DNA from: Kushneria indalinina DSM 14324
GTDB taxonomy: Bacteria > Pseudomonadota > Gammaproteobacteria > Pseudomonadales > Halomonadaceae
Direction of reading: 5' to 3'
Assembly: GCF_003385845.1 (NCBI RefSeq)
Contig: NZ_QRDJ01000007.1
Span: 523,380 to 587,379 of the forward strand
Length of the DNA stretch: 64,000 bases
Below are positions 32,578 through 41,332 of this stretch, piece by piece. The notes under the pieces are model-generated. The model did no database searches, was not told where the DNA came from, and was given only the letters and a program-made list of their open reading frames with translations. Each line of letters opens with the position of its first letter. Position 1 is the stretch's first letter. Position numbers and translations under genes: made by a program.

Positions 32578-34617
32578 TTACGCTGCAGCCCACCACTCCT
32601 GACCCGGATCGACCAGCGCCACCACCTGGGCATAGTCATCGCTGGTACCGATGTCCCAGGCCAGTTCTCTGCGATCGATCTCTTCGTCCTCCAGCTTTCC
32701 GGTCCAGAACGCCAGGCTTTCGTCATCGGGCGACTGGCCCAGCACGTTGGTATAGAGCGTCTGCACGAACTCGCTGTCGCTGAGCACTTCATCGTCCCCA
32801 TTGAAACCAGGAGCGTATGGCAGCAAGCCACCCAGGTCCTCCAGCCCAATGCCGCGAAGGCTATAGGTGGCGATGATGCTCTGTGTCTCCGCGTCCGGCC
32901 CGCTGCCCAGAAAGGCGCGTGAAACGCCGGAGTATTCTGCCTGGCCGGTGGCAAAAAGGCCCCAGCGAACATCGCTGTCGCTAAAGCCGATCTCCTGAAT
33001 GTTGATCGCGTGGGTCTGATCGCCATTGCGATCGGTGATCACGGCCCGGCCGCCGTCGAGCATCACGTTGTAGTCATACGTCTGACCGGGCAGCACCAGC
33101 ACGTCGTGGCCGTAGCCGCCATCGATCATGTTGCTGCCACCGCCGCTGTAGATCACGTTGTCCCCGGCGTTGCCGGCAATGATGTTGTTGCCTTCATGGC
33201 CCACCACGGTAGTGTCATCGGTGCCGCGCAGTCGGGCATTTTCCACATTAAACGGCAGGGTCAGGGTGCCGTCACCGCTGTACAGCGCCACATCCAGCCC
33301 CGGGGTACCGTGTGACACGTTCAACTCGCTGCTGTCGAGCACCAGCAGCTCGCGCAGGGCGATATCGCTGCGATCATGCGCAATGACGCCGGCGCCGGCA
33401 TCCAGCTGATCGATGATCTGACGTCCATTGGCGGGGAAGTCGGTGAACACGCCATCGATACCGGTTGAGATCAGCCCGACATACTCCTCCACCGGGGTGC
33501 GCAGCGTGCCGTCCGGATGCAGCGCCTGAAAGCTTTCCTCGTTGCGCACGGTGTAGGGCACCACCTCAAGACCCGCGGCGTGGGCGTTGGCCACTAGCGC
33601 ACTCTGCTTACCGGTTGCCACCTGACTGACCTGCGCCTGGCCGTTGCCGTCCCCATCCACCGGCACCGAGAGCGCACGGGTCGGCAGGATCACGCTTTTT
33701 GACGGCCCCAGAATATCGGCGTAGCCCGCCACCGCCATGGCGCCTTCCGGCGTCCACAGATCGCTGTAGGTGGTCTCCGCCGTCACCTTGATATCCAGAT
33801 CCTTGTAGGCACAGCGGTTGGCGCCGTCATTGTCGCGATTGAGGTTGTACTGGATATCCCAGGGTGTACCGCCCCCGCCAATCAGCTGTACCAGCGGCAG
33901 ATCGACTCCCGCCGCCGGCATGATGGTCTTGTCCAGCCGCATCAGGTTTTCCACCTCGAACGACTGAATCGACATGCGCGAGGGATCGGTAAAGTCCGCC
34001 GCCACCAGGGTATCGATCAAGAGCTGGCTGGTATCGATGTTGATCCGCTCACCGTCAAGCAGAGTGCCTTCCTTCTCGAAGTAGGTCGGGTGCTTGAGCT
34101 CGGGGATGATGCCGATCTCACGTCCCGTTTCCGCTTCTACCTGGCGCACCAGCTCAATCATCTCGTCCAGCGTGGCGATCTCGAACTTGTCGTTATAGGC
34201 GATGTTGTCGCCGCGAATCTCGGGGATACGCTCGCGCGCGCCCAGCGTCTTGAGCTCGGCCAGCGTGAAGTCTTCGGTAAACCAGCCCGAATATTCGCTT
34301 CCGTCGATGCTCTTGGTGGTGTAGCGCTCCGCAAACTCCGGGTGCTCGGCCACATCGGTGGTGTCGTTGAGCAGATTTTCGTGACGCGCGACCAGCACGC
34401 CATCTTTAGTGGGCACCAGGTCAGGCTCGATGATATCGGCGCCCTGCTCGATGGCCACGCGGTAGGCCTCCAGCGTGTGCTCGGGGCGATAGCCGCTGGC
34501 GCCGCGGTGGGCGACGAGATCGAAATCATCGGCACTAAAATCCGCCAGACGCGCCATATCGATATCAAAGGCGTCACGGGGGGAGGTGGTGAGAAACGGA
34601 CGATCGAACAAGGGCAT
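32578..34617 (-). CDS. Glycerophosphodiester phosphodiesterase with RTX-like and DUF4214 C-terminal domains
   Basis: Large (679-residue) enzyme, start ATG 34617 behind GAGGA. The GDPD catalytic domain spans about 30-400: 'DLVAHRGASGYRPEHTLEAY' elements (first catalytic His and Arg, Glu), 'IEPDLVPTKDGVLVARHE' pattern with the metal Glu/Asp and second His, and 'GVFTDFP' near the end. Residues 465-520 contain degenerate glycine/aspartate calcium-type repeats ('GNNIIAGNAGDNVIY', 'IDGGYGHDVL'). Residues 615-665 match DUF4214 ('FVQTLYTNVLGQSPDDESLAFW'). There is no N-terminal signal, so type I secretion is likely. Acts on glycerophosphodiesters outside the cell, presumably for phosphate or glycerol scavenging (inference). 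Confidence 0.85.
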   Translation of the reverse strand: MPLFDRPFLTTSPRDAFDIDMARLADFSADDFDLVAHRGASGYRPEHTLEAYRVAIEQGADIIEPDLVPTKDGVLVARHENLLNDTTDVAEHPEFAERYTTKSIDGSEYSGWFTEDFTLAELKTLGARERIPEIRGDNIAYNDKFEIATLDEMIELVRQVEAETGREIGIIPELKHPTYFEKEGTLLDGERINIDTSQLLIDTLVAADFTDPSRMSIQSFEVENLMRLDKTIMPAAGVDLPLVQLIGGGGTPWDIQYNLNRDNDGANRCAYKDLDIKVTAETTYSDLWTPEGAMAVAGYADILGPSKSVILPTRALSVPVDGDGNGQAQVSQVATGKQSALVANAHAAGLEVVPYTVRNEESFQALHPDGTLRTPVEEYVGLISTGIDGVFTDFPANGRQIIDQLDAGAGVIAHDRSDIALRELLVLDSSELNVSHGTPGLDVALYSGDGTLTLPFNVENARLRGTDDTTVVGHEGNNIIAGNAGDNVIYSGGGSNMIDGGYGHDVLVLPGQTYDYNVMLDGGRAVITDRNGDQTHAINIQEIGFSDSDVRWGLFATGQAEYSGVSRAFLGSGPDAETQSIIATYSLRGIGLEDLGGLLPYAPGFNGDDEVLSDSEFVQTLYTNVLGQSPDDESLAFWTGKLEDEEIDRRELAWDIGTSDDYAQVVALVDPGQEWWAAA

Positions 34618-34785
34618 GGTGCGAATCCTCAACAAGGAAGTGGGAAAGACCTGCCGGATCGACGCTAGGCGTCGCACATGACCATTCGATGATGTACCGG
34701 TATCCCGAGTGTAATAACGGGTAGAAGAAAGGTTGCCGGGGGCGAGGGTTGGGTAATGGCAGTCATGTAGGGGCCATCATCAACA

Positions 34786-34816
34786 GTGACAAAGCCTTCA
34801 TTTGGCGTAAAATGAA
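34786..34816 (+). promoter_or_regulatory. Promoter and overlapping inverted repeat of the Xre-RES operon
   Basis: GTGACA (34786-34791) and TAAAAT (34808-34813), spaced 16 bases, form a good sigma-70 promoter. A perfect inverted repeat TTCATTT-6-AAATGAA (34797-34803 / 34810-34816) covers the -10, the position expected for an autoregulatory antitoxin operator. Confidence 0.65.
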
Positions 34817-34847
34817 TAAAAACCGCCATATGAACGAAGGAGGCCGC

Positions 34848-35249
34848 ATGGCCATCACCACGATGTCCCATGGGGAGCGTCAGAACATGAGTGCCGCGGC
34901 CATGCGCACCTACCCCAATATTGTCAGGGACTGGGGACTGAAGGAGCAGGAAGCCGCACTGCTGCTGGGCGTACCTGATGGCACCTATCGCCGCTGGAAA
35001 CAGACCCCTGAAAAGGCGCGGCTGGATCAGAGTCAGATGGAGCGGATGTCGCTGATTTTGGGCATCTACAAGGCGCTGCAGATTCTGTTGCCGCGAACGG
35101 ATGCCGCCGACAGCTGGCTGAGGCGTGCCAACCGCAACCCGCTGTTCTCCGGGCAGGCCCCGTTGGATCGACTGCGCAGCGGCCTGGTGTCCGATCTTTA
35201 CGTGGTCCGGCAGCACCTGGACGGTGCGAGAGGCGCCGGGCACGCATGA
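34848..35249 (+). CDS. Xre/MbcA/ParS-type antitoxin (DUF2384)
   Basis: Antitoxin of about 133 residues. ATG 34848 has AAGGAGG 6 bases upstream; earlier in-frame ATGs lie in the promoter. The N-terminal half is an Xre-like DNA-binding region ('DWGLKEQEAALLLGVPDGTYRRWKQ'-type elements) and the C-terminal half the DUF2384 toxin-binding domain ('SWLRRANRNPLFSGQAPLDRL' elements). Stop overlaps the RES toxin start by 4 bases, the usual organisation. Confidence 0.9.
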   Translation: MAITTMSHGERQNMSAAAMRTYPNIVRDWGLKEQEAALLLGVPDGTYRRWKQTPEKARLDQSQMERMSLILGIYKALQILLPRTDAADSWLRRANRNPLFSGQAPLDRLRSGLVSDLYVVRQHLDGARGAGHA

Positions 35250-35923
35250 GCTTTCCCCGTACTGCACTACACTGGCAACCCAGCTATCGGGTGGTGCCCT
35301 CACGCTTTCCACCCATTGATCTGTTTGAACGCGTGGCCAAACCCGACGACTGGGCACTACTGGCCCAGCTGGAAGGCGAAACCTCTGCGCGGTTGAGAGA
35401 ACAAGCCGGCGCGATCCACAAGGTGGCGGAAGAAGATCGACGTTACGGACCGGGCTGGACACCCGTCATGGCGGCCTTTTGCCACTTCAGCGGACAGGGC
35501 TCACGCTTCAGCGATGGCAGTTTCGGCGTCTATTACTGCGCACTCTCCGAGGCTACAGCGATTGCCGAGACGCGCTATCACATGGAACGGTTCATGAAGG
35601 AGTCCGATGAGCCGCCGATGCAGCTCCAGCAGCGCGTGTATCTCTCCGATCTGCAGGGCGAGCTGCATGACCTTCGTAATAACCCTGAGGCAGCGCCACT
35701 GTTAAGCCCTGAGAGCTGGCGTGAAGGGCAGGCCTTCGGGGCGCGTCTCCGGGAAGAAGGCGCCGATGGCATCGTCTACCCCAGCGTGAGAGACCCGCAA
35801 GGTGAATGCGCAGCGGTACTACGCTCGCCCGTCATGAGCGCGACCCGACAGGGAAGACACCTGGGCTACGAGTGGGACGGCGAGCGGATTCGGCATGTGC
35901 TGGAGCTGACGTGGGTGGGGTGA
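35246..35923 (+). CDS. RES-domain toxin (NAD+-depleting family)
   Basis: RES-domain protein of 225 residues paired with the Xre antitoxin. Named for conserved Arg, Glu and Ser: candidates are Arg of 'SYRVVPSRF' near 15-19, Glu of 'YCALSEATAIAETRYH' near 101-109, and Ser of 'YPSVRDPQG' near 175. Characterised relatives (MbcT, ParT, RES-Xre) degrade or ADP-ribosylate using NAD+ and arrest growth. ATG overlaps the antitoxin stop. Proteins of this locus commonly move horizontally; here it borders an AT-rich two-gene insert. Confidence 0.9.
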   Translation: MSFPRTALHWQPSYRVVPSRFPPIDLFERVAKPDDWALLAQLEGETSARLREQAGAIHKVAEEDRRYGPGWTPVMAAFCHFSGQGSRFSDGSFGVYYCALSEATAIAETRYHMERFMKESDEPPMQLQQRVYLSDLQGELHDLRNNPEAAPLLSPESWREGQAFGARLREEGADGIVYPSVRDPQGECAAVLRSPVMSATRQGRHLGYEWDGERIRHVLELTWVG

Positions 35924-36156
35924 AGAGAGGCCAGGCTCCTCAACATTGAGGCCGTATCAATATTGGAGCCATTGTGGAGAAGACAGAGGAGAGAGTCCCC
36001 GATTGAACAAAAACATGGTGCGAATCCTTTACTGATTAAGTAACCAAGGTCCGCCCGCTTGACACTAGAAGCGATAGATAACTGCTGCATAATTGCAAGC
36101 AGCTTATAACTTAAACCGATCCTTATGAAAACAATAAAAGATAAAACCTAAAAGCA

Positions 36157-37155
36157 TTATCTCCCCGACTTTTCATAGTGCTTATCAAACTCTTTTAGAA
36201 TATTAGGGCTGTATAAAACCTTTTTACCGCTATCTGACTTACTAGGATTATAATACCTTTGATGGCAAAGGCTCTCATCACCCTCCATTGATTTTCTTAA
36301 ATCATGATAAGACTTGTTACATTTAAAATTTGAATACCTTTTCTTAAGACGTGTAGTTAAAACACGAAAGTCCCATGGATATTTTTCGAAGATATGTTCT
36401 TCACTTAGCCTTATAGTAGGCGCGCTTGGATCATTGGTTACTAACACAGGTAATCCAGAGGAGCTTTTAGCTTTAAAAAACTTAACGTCGACTTTGATAG
36501 CAAGGTTATATTCTCCTAGTGATTCACTATCTTTCTCATATACCTTTTCAGCTGCTTTGATATAGTTTAACAACTTTTTCTCACTTGAGTTTAAAGTTTC
36601 TCCGCTTATAGAATCAAAATCTCTAAAAAAAGATAAAAGCATCAAGTAAAAATTATACTTAGAAAGAACATCTCCAAACCACTCTTTAACCAAGTGCAGA
36701 TAATTCTGAAGAGCAGCAGTACCAATTTCTTGTACTTTAAGAGCCAAGCTCAAGTCATTATTAATAAAATGCACGCTGTTATCACGTATTTCTATAAGCA
36801 TCTCAAGGTTATCTTTAACAGCTTTATCAATCTTCACACCGTATTCTTCCACAATTATTCGATATGTTTCATGTATACTGACAGACATAGGGTTGCCAGA
36901 ACGGTTTAACTTCTTAAAACTCCTTTTAGTTTTTTCTTTGTTTTTTCTTACTTTCTTCTCCCAAATATATAGCGATGAAATATTATTAGCCGAAAGCAAC
37001 AGGACCTTAGCTTTAAGCAATAGCTCCCATGAATTAACACACAGCACCGAAAATGCTTCTTCACGATATTTAAAATCAGGCTTATTATATATTTCCATAG
37101 CAGCAAGCATGGCTGATATAGATTTTTCTAGCATCATTCTATTTCTTGATTTCAT
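36157..37155 (-). CDS. DUF3644 domain protein, AT-rich gene
   Basis: Protein of 332 residues, Lys-rich, encoded by DNA far richer in A+T than the rest of the window. The N-terminal 150 residues match my memory of DUF3644: 'LEKSISAMLAAMEIYNKPDFKYREEAF' pattern elements followed by 'SWELLLKAKVLL', then an Asp-Asn-Ser-Val-His 'IRDNSVHF' element near 130 reminiscent of HEPN-like folds. The remaining part has no recognisable motif. It is 40 bases downstream of, and on the same strand as, the KilA-N gene, so the two are likely cotranscribed. Function unknown; defence or phage-related role is inference from neighbours and composition. Confidence 0.7.
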   Translation of the reverse strand: MKSRNRMMLEKSISAMLAAMEIYNKPDFKYREEAFSVLCVNSWELLLKAKVLLLSANNISSLYIWEKKVRKNKEKTKRSFKKLNRSGNPMSVSIHETYRIIVEEYGVKIDKAVKDNLEMLIEIRDNSVHFINNDLSLALKVQEIGTAALQNYLHLVKEWFGDVLSKYNFYLMLLSFFRDFDSISGETLNSSEKKLLNYIKAAEKVYEKDSESLGEYNLAIKVDVKFFKAKSSSGLPVLVTNDPSAPTIRLSEEHIFEKYPWDFRVLTTRLKKRYSNFKCNKSYHDLRKSMEGDESLCHQRYYNPSKSDSGKKVLYSPNILKEFDKHYEKSGR

Positions 37156-37195
37156 TACTTGCTCGTCTCAAATCAGAATTATTCTTGGAAGGAGG

Positions 37196-37942
37196 TTAAC
37201 TGGACTGAATAAGTAAAGTATTGACAAAATGAAGCGCTTTTTTATCACGATCCCCAAAATATCTTGGTGCATGTTGAGGCAACCAAATTTCATTGAAGTG
37301 CCGCTTAAAATCTTCATATAAATCGATAGGATAAAGCTTCGCTTTAACTACTCGTCCATCAGGATAAGCATGTTGGTAAGTTGGAAAAGAATTAGGCTCA
37401 ATGCCACGTTCATTCCTAAGCCACTTACAGAATATTTTTCCTTCGGATATATCAGGCACCATATCTAAAGAAAGGGTGTATCCAGCTTGCTCAAGCGGAG
37501 CAATTAGATTAAGCGTAATTTCATTGAGCATGGAGAAATGAGTGTAAGGAATTTTACCTCTATTTTCTAAGTACCTCTCGATATGAACAGGCATTACAGG
37601 TTTAGAATATCCTTGCTGCCATTCTGTAACCCATTGAGAAACTTTTACTGCAAACCTCGGCGAAAGCCATTGAGCAAGATTTATGGCCAGGTAAGGATGA
37701 ACCCAGGTGCCTTGCAAACTAGAATTCCCTCCGCTAACAACATGAATAAGTTGTTGTTCAGGCAACCCTGTTTGCTTTACCAGTTCAGCAATAAACTCAG
37801 CAGTAGATTTTAAAGATTTATAATCCGAATATCTCTTGTCGACAGATTTACAAAGTGCTGTTGCACTGATATACCCGTCCCCGACTCGCTGTGGGATAAC
37901 GCCACCCTCTTCTATGCGCGGAATCATGGCTATCTGATGCAT
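37196..37942 (-). CDS. KilA-N domain protein, AT-rich gene
   Basis: Protein of 248 residues. The KilA-N DNA-binding domain covers about residues 18-110: 'GYISATALCKSVDKRYSDY' near 23, 'ISSLQGTWVHPYLAINLAQWLSP'-type core near 78-95, then 'VSQWVTEW'. This domain is typical of phage and large DNA virus proteins. The C-terminal 130 residues ('YTHFSMLNEITLNLIAPLEQAGYTL') are a separate module I cannot name. No strong ribosome site is visible before ATG 37942. First gene of a likely two-gene operon with the DUF3644 gene. Composition suggests recent transfer. Confidence 0.82.
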   Translation of the reverse strand: MHQIAMIPRIEEGGVIPQRVGDGYISATALCKSVDKRYSDYKSLKSTAEFIAELVKQTGLPEQQLIHVVSGGNSSLQGTWVHPYLAINLAQWLSPRFAVKVSQWVTEWQQGYSKPVMPVHIERYLENRGKIPYTHFSMLNEITLNLIAPLEQAGYTLSLDMVPDISEGKIFCKWLRNERGIEPNSFPTYQHAYPDGRVVKAKLYPIDLYEDFKRHFNEIWLPQHAPRYFGDRDKKALHFVNTLLIQSS

Positions 37943-38161
37943 TCTATTTTTCGACTCATTTGAAATTTATTGAAAATAATTTCTAAATATAGGCCTCCTC
38001 AAAGTTGCCTTAATAAGACATTTGTCTTATGCAATTGGTTTTTCCAGCACTCATATCTCCCTACCTAAAAAGAACTTTTCCTCCTAGATGAATTACTTCC
38101 TAAAGTCAGCTTTATTATCCAAGTCTTTGAATTTAATATAATTTATACTCGGTGCACTAAC
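37943..38161. other. AT-rich spacer between the KilA-N gene and the narHJI promoter
   Basis: Low-GC DNA carrying no recognisable gene. It contains TATAAT-like hexamers (38137-38142 and 38144-38149) without a convincing -35. The composition switches to GC-rich at about 38160, where the NarL site begins, marking the right edge of the AT-rich insert. Confidence 0.5.
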
Positions 38162-38177
38162 TACCCCTAAAGAGGTA
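38162..38177. promoter_or_regulatory. NarL/NarP 7-2-7 site upstream of narHJI
   Basis: TACCCCT-AA-AGAGGTA: both heptamers (TACCCCT and, on the other strand, TACCTCT) fit TACYYMT exactly with 2-base spacing. It lies 25 bases upstream of the FNR box and about 137 bases before narH, giving the detached operon its own nitrate control. Confidence 0.82.
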
Positions 38178-38202
38178 GCCCCCGTTCCCCACCCCGCCTG
38201 CC

Positions 38203-38216
38203 TTGACCTGCATCAA
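38203..38216 (+). promoter_or_regulatory. FNR/ANR box upstream of narHJI
   Basis: TTGAC-CTGC-ATCAA, 9 of 10 matches to the FNR consensus and the same half-site variant (TTGAC) as the box before narK. Centred about 104 bases before the narH start. Confidence 0.8.
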
Positions 38217-38313
38217 AACCACCACCCCCTGCCACGCGCACGCTTGGCCCCATAACTGCGCATCCTGTCGGTGGCGGACAGCCCAATGCGCGATATTCCT
38301 GGAGGCCGTGATT

Positions 38314-39891
38314 ATGAAGATTCGCTCACAGGTAGGCATGGTGCTCAATCTCGATAAATGTATCGGGTGTCACACCTGCTCCGTGACCTGCAAAAACGTC
38401 TGGACCAGTCGCGAAGGCATGGAATACGCCTGGTTCAACAACGTCGAAACCAAGCCCGGCATCGGGTATCCGAAGGAGTGGGAGAATCAGGACAAGTGGA
38501 AGGGCGGCTGGCTGCGCCGCCAGGATGGCGCCATTGAACCCCGCATCGGCGGGCGCTTTCGCGTGCTGGCCAAGCTCTTTGCCAACCCGGAGCTGCCGGC
38601 GATCGATGACTACTATGAGCCGTTCGATTTTGACTACCAGCACCTGCACCGCGCCGGTGAAGGCACGCATCAGCCGGTGGCGCGGCCGCGTTCGCTGATC
38701 AGCGGCAAGCGCATGCAGAAGATCGAGTGGGGCCCGAACTGGGAGGAGATTCTGGGCACCGAGTTCGAAAAGCGCCGCCGCGACAAGAACTTCGATCGCA
38801 TTCAGGCCGACATGTACGGTGAATTTGAAAACACCTTCATGATGTATCTTCCACGCCTGTGCGAGCACTGCCTGAACCCGGCGTGCGTGGCGTCCTGCCC
38901 GAGCGGGGCGATCTACAAGCGCGAGGAAGACGGCATCGTGCTGATCGATCAGGACAAGTGCCGCGGCTGGCGCATGTGCGTGTCGGGCTGCCCGTACAAG
39001 AAGATTTACTACAACTGGAAAAGCGGTAAATCCGAGAAGTGCATCTTCTGCTATCCGCGGATTGAATCCGGCCAGCCGACCATCTGCTCCGAGACCTGTG
39101 TGGGCCGTATCCGCTCGCTCGGCGTGCTGCTTTATGACGCCGATCGCATCGAGGAGGTCGCCGCCAGCGCCGATGAGCAGGATCTCTATCATCGCCAGTG
39201 CGAGATCTTTCTCGACCCGCATGACCCGGAAGTGATCGCCCAGGCGCGTCGCGACGGCATTGAAGAGAACGTCATCCAGGCCGCCCAGGCATCCCCCGTC
39301 TACAAGCTGGCCATCGACTGGCAGCTGGCCCTGCCGCTGCACCCGGAGTACCGCACGCTGCCCATGGTCTGGTACGTGCCGCCGCTCTCGCCGATCCAGT
39401 CCGCGTTCGATCAGGGAAACGTGCCGAGTGACGGCGTGCTGCCGGATATCGAGTCGCTGCGCATCCCGGTGCGCTACCTGGCCAACCTGCTCACCGCCGG
39501 GGAAGAAGAGCCCGTCATACGCGCCCTCAAGCGGTTGATGGCAATGCGGTTGTACAAGCGCGCCCAGCAGGTCGAAGGCCGCGAGGCCACCGAGGTGCTG
39601 GAAGCCGTGGGCCTCACTGCCGCGCAGATCGAGGACATGTATCGCTATCTGGCGCTGGCCGATTTCGAGGACCGCTTCGTGATTCCCTCCACCCATCGCG
39701 AACAGGCCCGCGAGGCCTTCCCCGAACGCGGCGGCTGTGGCTTCACGTTCGGTCAGGGCTGCAACGGTGGCGACAGCGCCGGCAGCCTGTTTGGCGGTCG
39801 CAAACAGACCTCCACGCTGGTCAAGCCGGTGGTGTCGCACTACGAGCCCGAAGTGGCCCCCTATGACGCCGAGGAGGATCGCCATGCGTAG
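38314..39891 (+). CDS. narH: Respiratory nitrate reductase beta (iron-sulfur) subunit
   Basis: Electron-transfer subunit, 525 residues, carrying electrons from NarI haem to NarG through three [4Fe-4S] and one [3Fe-4S] clusters. ATG 38314 has GGAGG 8 bases upstream. Cysteine groups are intact: C16/C19/C22/C26 ('CIGCHTCSVTC'), 'CEHCLNPACVASCPSG', 'CRGWRMCVSGCPYK' with the Trp that defines the [3Fe-4S] site, and 'CIFCYPRIESGQPTICSETCVGR' elements. It overlaps narJ. Normally directly after narG; here it has an independent promoter 17.6 kb away. Confidence 0.97.
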   Translation: MKIRSQVGMVLNLDKCIGCHTCSVTCKNVWTSREGMEYAWFNNVETKPGIGYPKEWENQDKWKGGWLRRQDGAIEPRIGGRFRVLAKLFANPELPAIDDYYEPFDFDYQHLHRAGEGTHQPVARPRSLISGKRMQKIEWGPNWEEILGTEFEKRRRDKNFDRIQADMYGEFENTFMMYLPRLCEHCLNPACVASCPSGAIYKREEDGIVLIDQDKCRGWRMCVSGCPYKKIYYNWKSGKSEKCIFCYPRIESGQPTICSETCVGRIRSLGVLLYDADRIEEVAASADEQDLYHRQCEIFLDPHDPEVIAQARRDGIEENVIQAAQASPVYKLAIDWQLALPLHPEYRTLPMVWYVPPLSPIQSAFDQGNVPSDGVLPDIESLRIPVRYLANLLTAGEEEPVIRALKRLMAMRLYKRAQQVEGREATEVLEAVGLTAAQIEDMYRYLALADFEDRFVIPSTHREQAREAFPERGGCGFTFGQGCNGGDSAGSLFGGRKQTSTLVKPVVSHYEPEVAPYDAEEDRHA

Positions 39892-40621
39892 TCTGATCGT
39901 ACTGGCACGACTGCTGGATTACCCCACAAAAGCGCTGCAACAGGCCGCCCCCGAAATGACGGCAGTGATCAAGGCCGAGGACCGGCTCACGCCCCTGCGA
40001 CGGGAAACGCTGGTGGGCTGGATTCGCCGCCTGGCCCAGGCCGATCTGCTCGATCTGCAGGCCGACTATGTGGCGCTTTTCGACAAGGGCCGGGCGACCT
40101 CGCTGCTGCTGTTTGAACACGTTCATGGCGAGTCGCGAGACCGCGGCCAGGCGATGGTCGATCTGCTGGCGCAGTATCGCGAGGCCGGCTTCGAGCTGGA
40201 TGCCCGCGAGCTGCCCGACTATCTACCGCTGTTTCTGGAGTATCTCTCGACCCGGACGGAAGACGAGATTGCCGGCCAGCTCGGCGAGATCGCCCATATT
40301 CTGGCCCGCCTGACCGCCCGCCTTGAAGAGCGTGAGGCCGATCAGGCACTGGCCACGGCGTCGCTTCTGGCGCTGATCGGTGCCGAGGACGAGATCACCG
40401 AGCATCAGGAGAAGGTGCGCGAAGAAAAGCGTGATGACACCCCGGCCGCGCTGGATGCGGTATGGGAAGAGGAAGCCGTGCGCTTTTCCGCCACCTCCGA
40501 TCAGGACTGTGCGGTGCAGTCCGCTGCCGGTCAGCGCCGCGCGCAGCAGCGTCAGAGCGCGCGCGAGCAGGCCGAACCCGTCCGTGTCATCGATCCTGCT
40601 TCGGCAGTTCACGGTCACTGA
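39884..40621 (+). CDS. narJ: Nitrate reductase molybdenum cofactor assembly chaperone
   Basis: Cytoplasmic chaperone (245 residues, TorD/NarJ family) that binds apo-NarG and guides cofactor insertion. ATG 39884 overlaps the narH stop by 8 bases and has GAGGAGGA upstream. 'LARLLDYPTKAL' at the N terminus, 'YVALFDKGRATSLLLFEHVHGESRDRG' elements near 60-85 and 'LPDYLPLFLEYLS' near 110 are the conserved NarJ core. The C-terminal 50 residues are Gln/Arg/Ala-rich and variable in the family. Confidence 0.95.
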   Translation: MRSLIVLARLLDYPTKALQQAAPEMTAVIKAEDRLTPLRRETLVGWIRRLAQADLLDLQADYVALFDKGRATSLLLFEHVHGESRDRGQAMVDLLAQYREAGFELDARELPDYLPLFLEYLSTRTEDEIAGQLGEIAHILARLTARLEEREADQALATASLLALIGAEDEITEHQEKVREEKRDDTPAALDAVWEEEAVRFSATSDQDCAVQSAAGQRRAQQRQSAREQAEPVRVIDPASAVHGH

Positions 40622-40639
40622 GCCCCGGGAGTCACCCTC

Positions 40640-41320
40640 ATGATGGATTACATCCATACCCTGTTGTTCGGCTTCTACCCCTACCTGGCCGGGACGGTCT
40701 TTCTGCTGGGCAGCCTGCTGCGCTTTGATCACGGCCAGTACACCTGGAAGACCGGGTCGAGCCAGATGCTGACCAAAAAGCACATGCGCCTGGGGAGCAA
40801 CCTCTTTCACATCGGCATCATCGTGATCTTCTTCGGCCATCTGGTCGGCCTTCTCACGCCGCACTGGGCCTATGAGTGGGCGATCACGCCTGGCAACAAG
40901 CAGATCATGGCGATCCTCGTCGGCGGTCTGGCCGGTGTGCTGTGTCTGGTCGGCGGCATGATCCTGCTCTATCGGCGCCTGTTTGACCCGCGCGTGCGGG
41001 CAAGCTCGAGCACTGCGGATATCGTGATTCTGGCGCTTCTGATGGTGCAGGTGACACTGGGGCTTTTCACCATCATTGCCGCCGTCGACCATCTCGATGG
41101 CAGTGTCATGCTGCCGCTGGCCGAGTGGGCGCAGTCGATCGTGTTTTTCCGCTCGGGCGCCGCCAGCCATCTGATGGATGTGGGCCTGATCTACAAGCTG
41201 CACATCGTGGTGGGCCTGACCATCGTGATGATTTTTCCCTTCACCCGCCTGGTCCATGCCTGGAGCGCGCCGTTTGGCTACATCGGCAGGCGCTATCAGC
41301 TGGTACGCCGCCGCGCCTGA
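40640..41320 (+). CDS. narI: Respiratory nitrate reductase gamma (cytochrome b) subunit
   Basis: Membrane anchor of 226 residues with five TM helices; oxidises quinol and passes electrons through two b haems. Haem ligands are at His57 and His67 ('LFHIGIIVIFFGHLVG') and His188 and His206 ('YKLHIVVG', 'RLVHAW'), matching the E. coli arrangement. RBS GGGAG precedes ATG 40640. Third gene of the detached narHJI operon. Confidence 0.96.
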   Translation: MMDYIHTLLFGFYPYLAGTVFLLGSLLRFDHGQYTWKTGSSQMLTKKHMRLGSNLFHIGIIVIFFGHLVGLLTPHWAYEWAITPGNKQIMAILVGGLAGVLCLVGGMILLYRRLFDPRVRASSSTADIVILALLMVQVTLGLFTIIAAVDHLDGSVMLPLAEWAQSIVFFRSGAASHLMDVGLIYKLHIVVGLTIVMIFPFTRLVHAWSAPFGYIGRRYQLVRRRA

Positions 41321-41332
41321 GGAGACAACACC

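Noticed and set aside
38137-38149. TATAAT and TATACT hexamers upstream of the narH NarL site
   Set aside because: No acceptable -35 at proper spacing; AT-rich DNA yields such hexamers by chance, and the FNR/NarL promoter downstream explains narH better.
20668-38250. Possible short direct repeat (GCCACGC...CACGC) at the narG end and upstream of narH
   Set aside because: Only about 7-8 bases match without gaps; not enough to claim attachment sites for the inserted segment.
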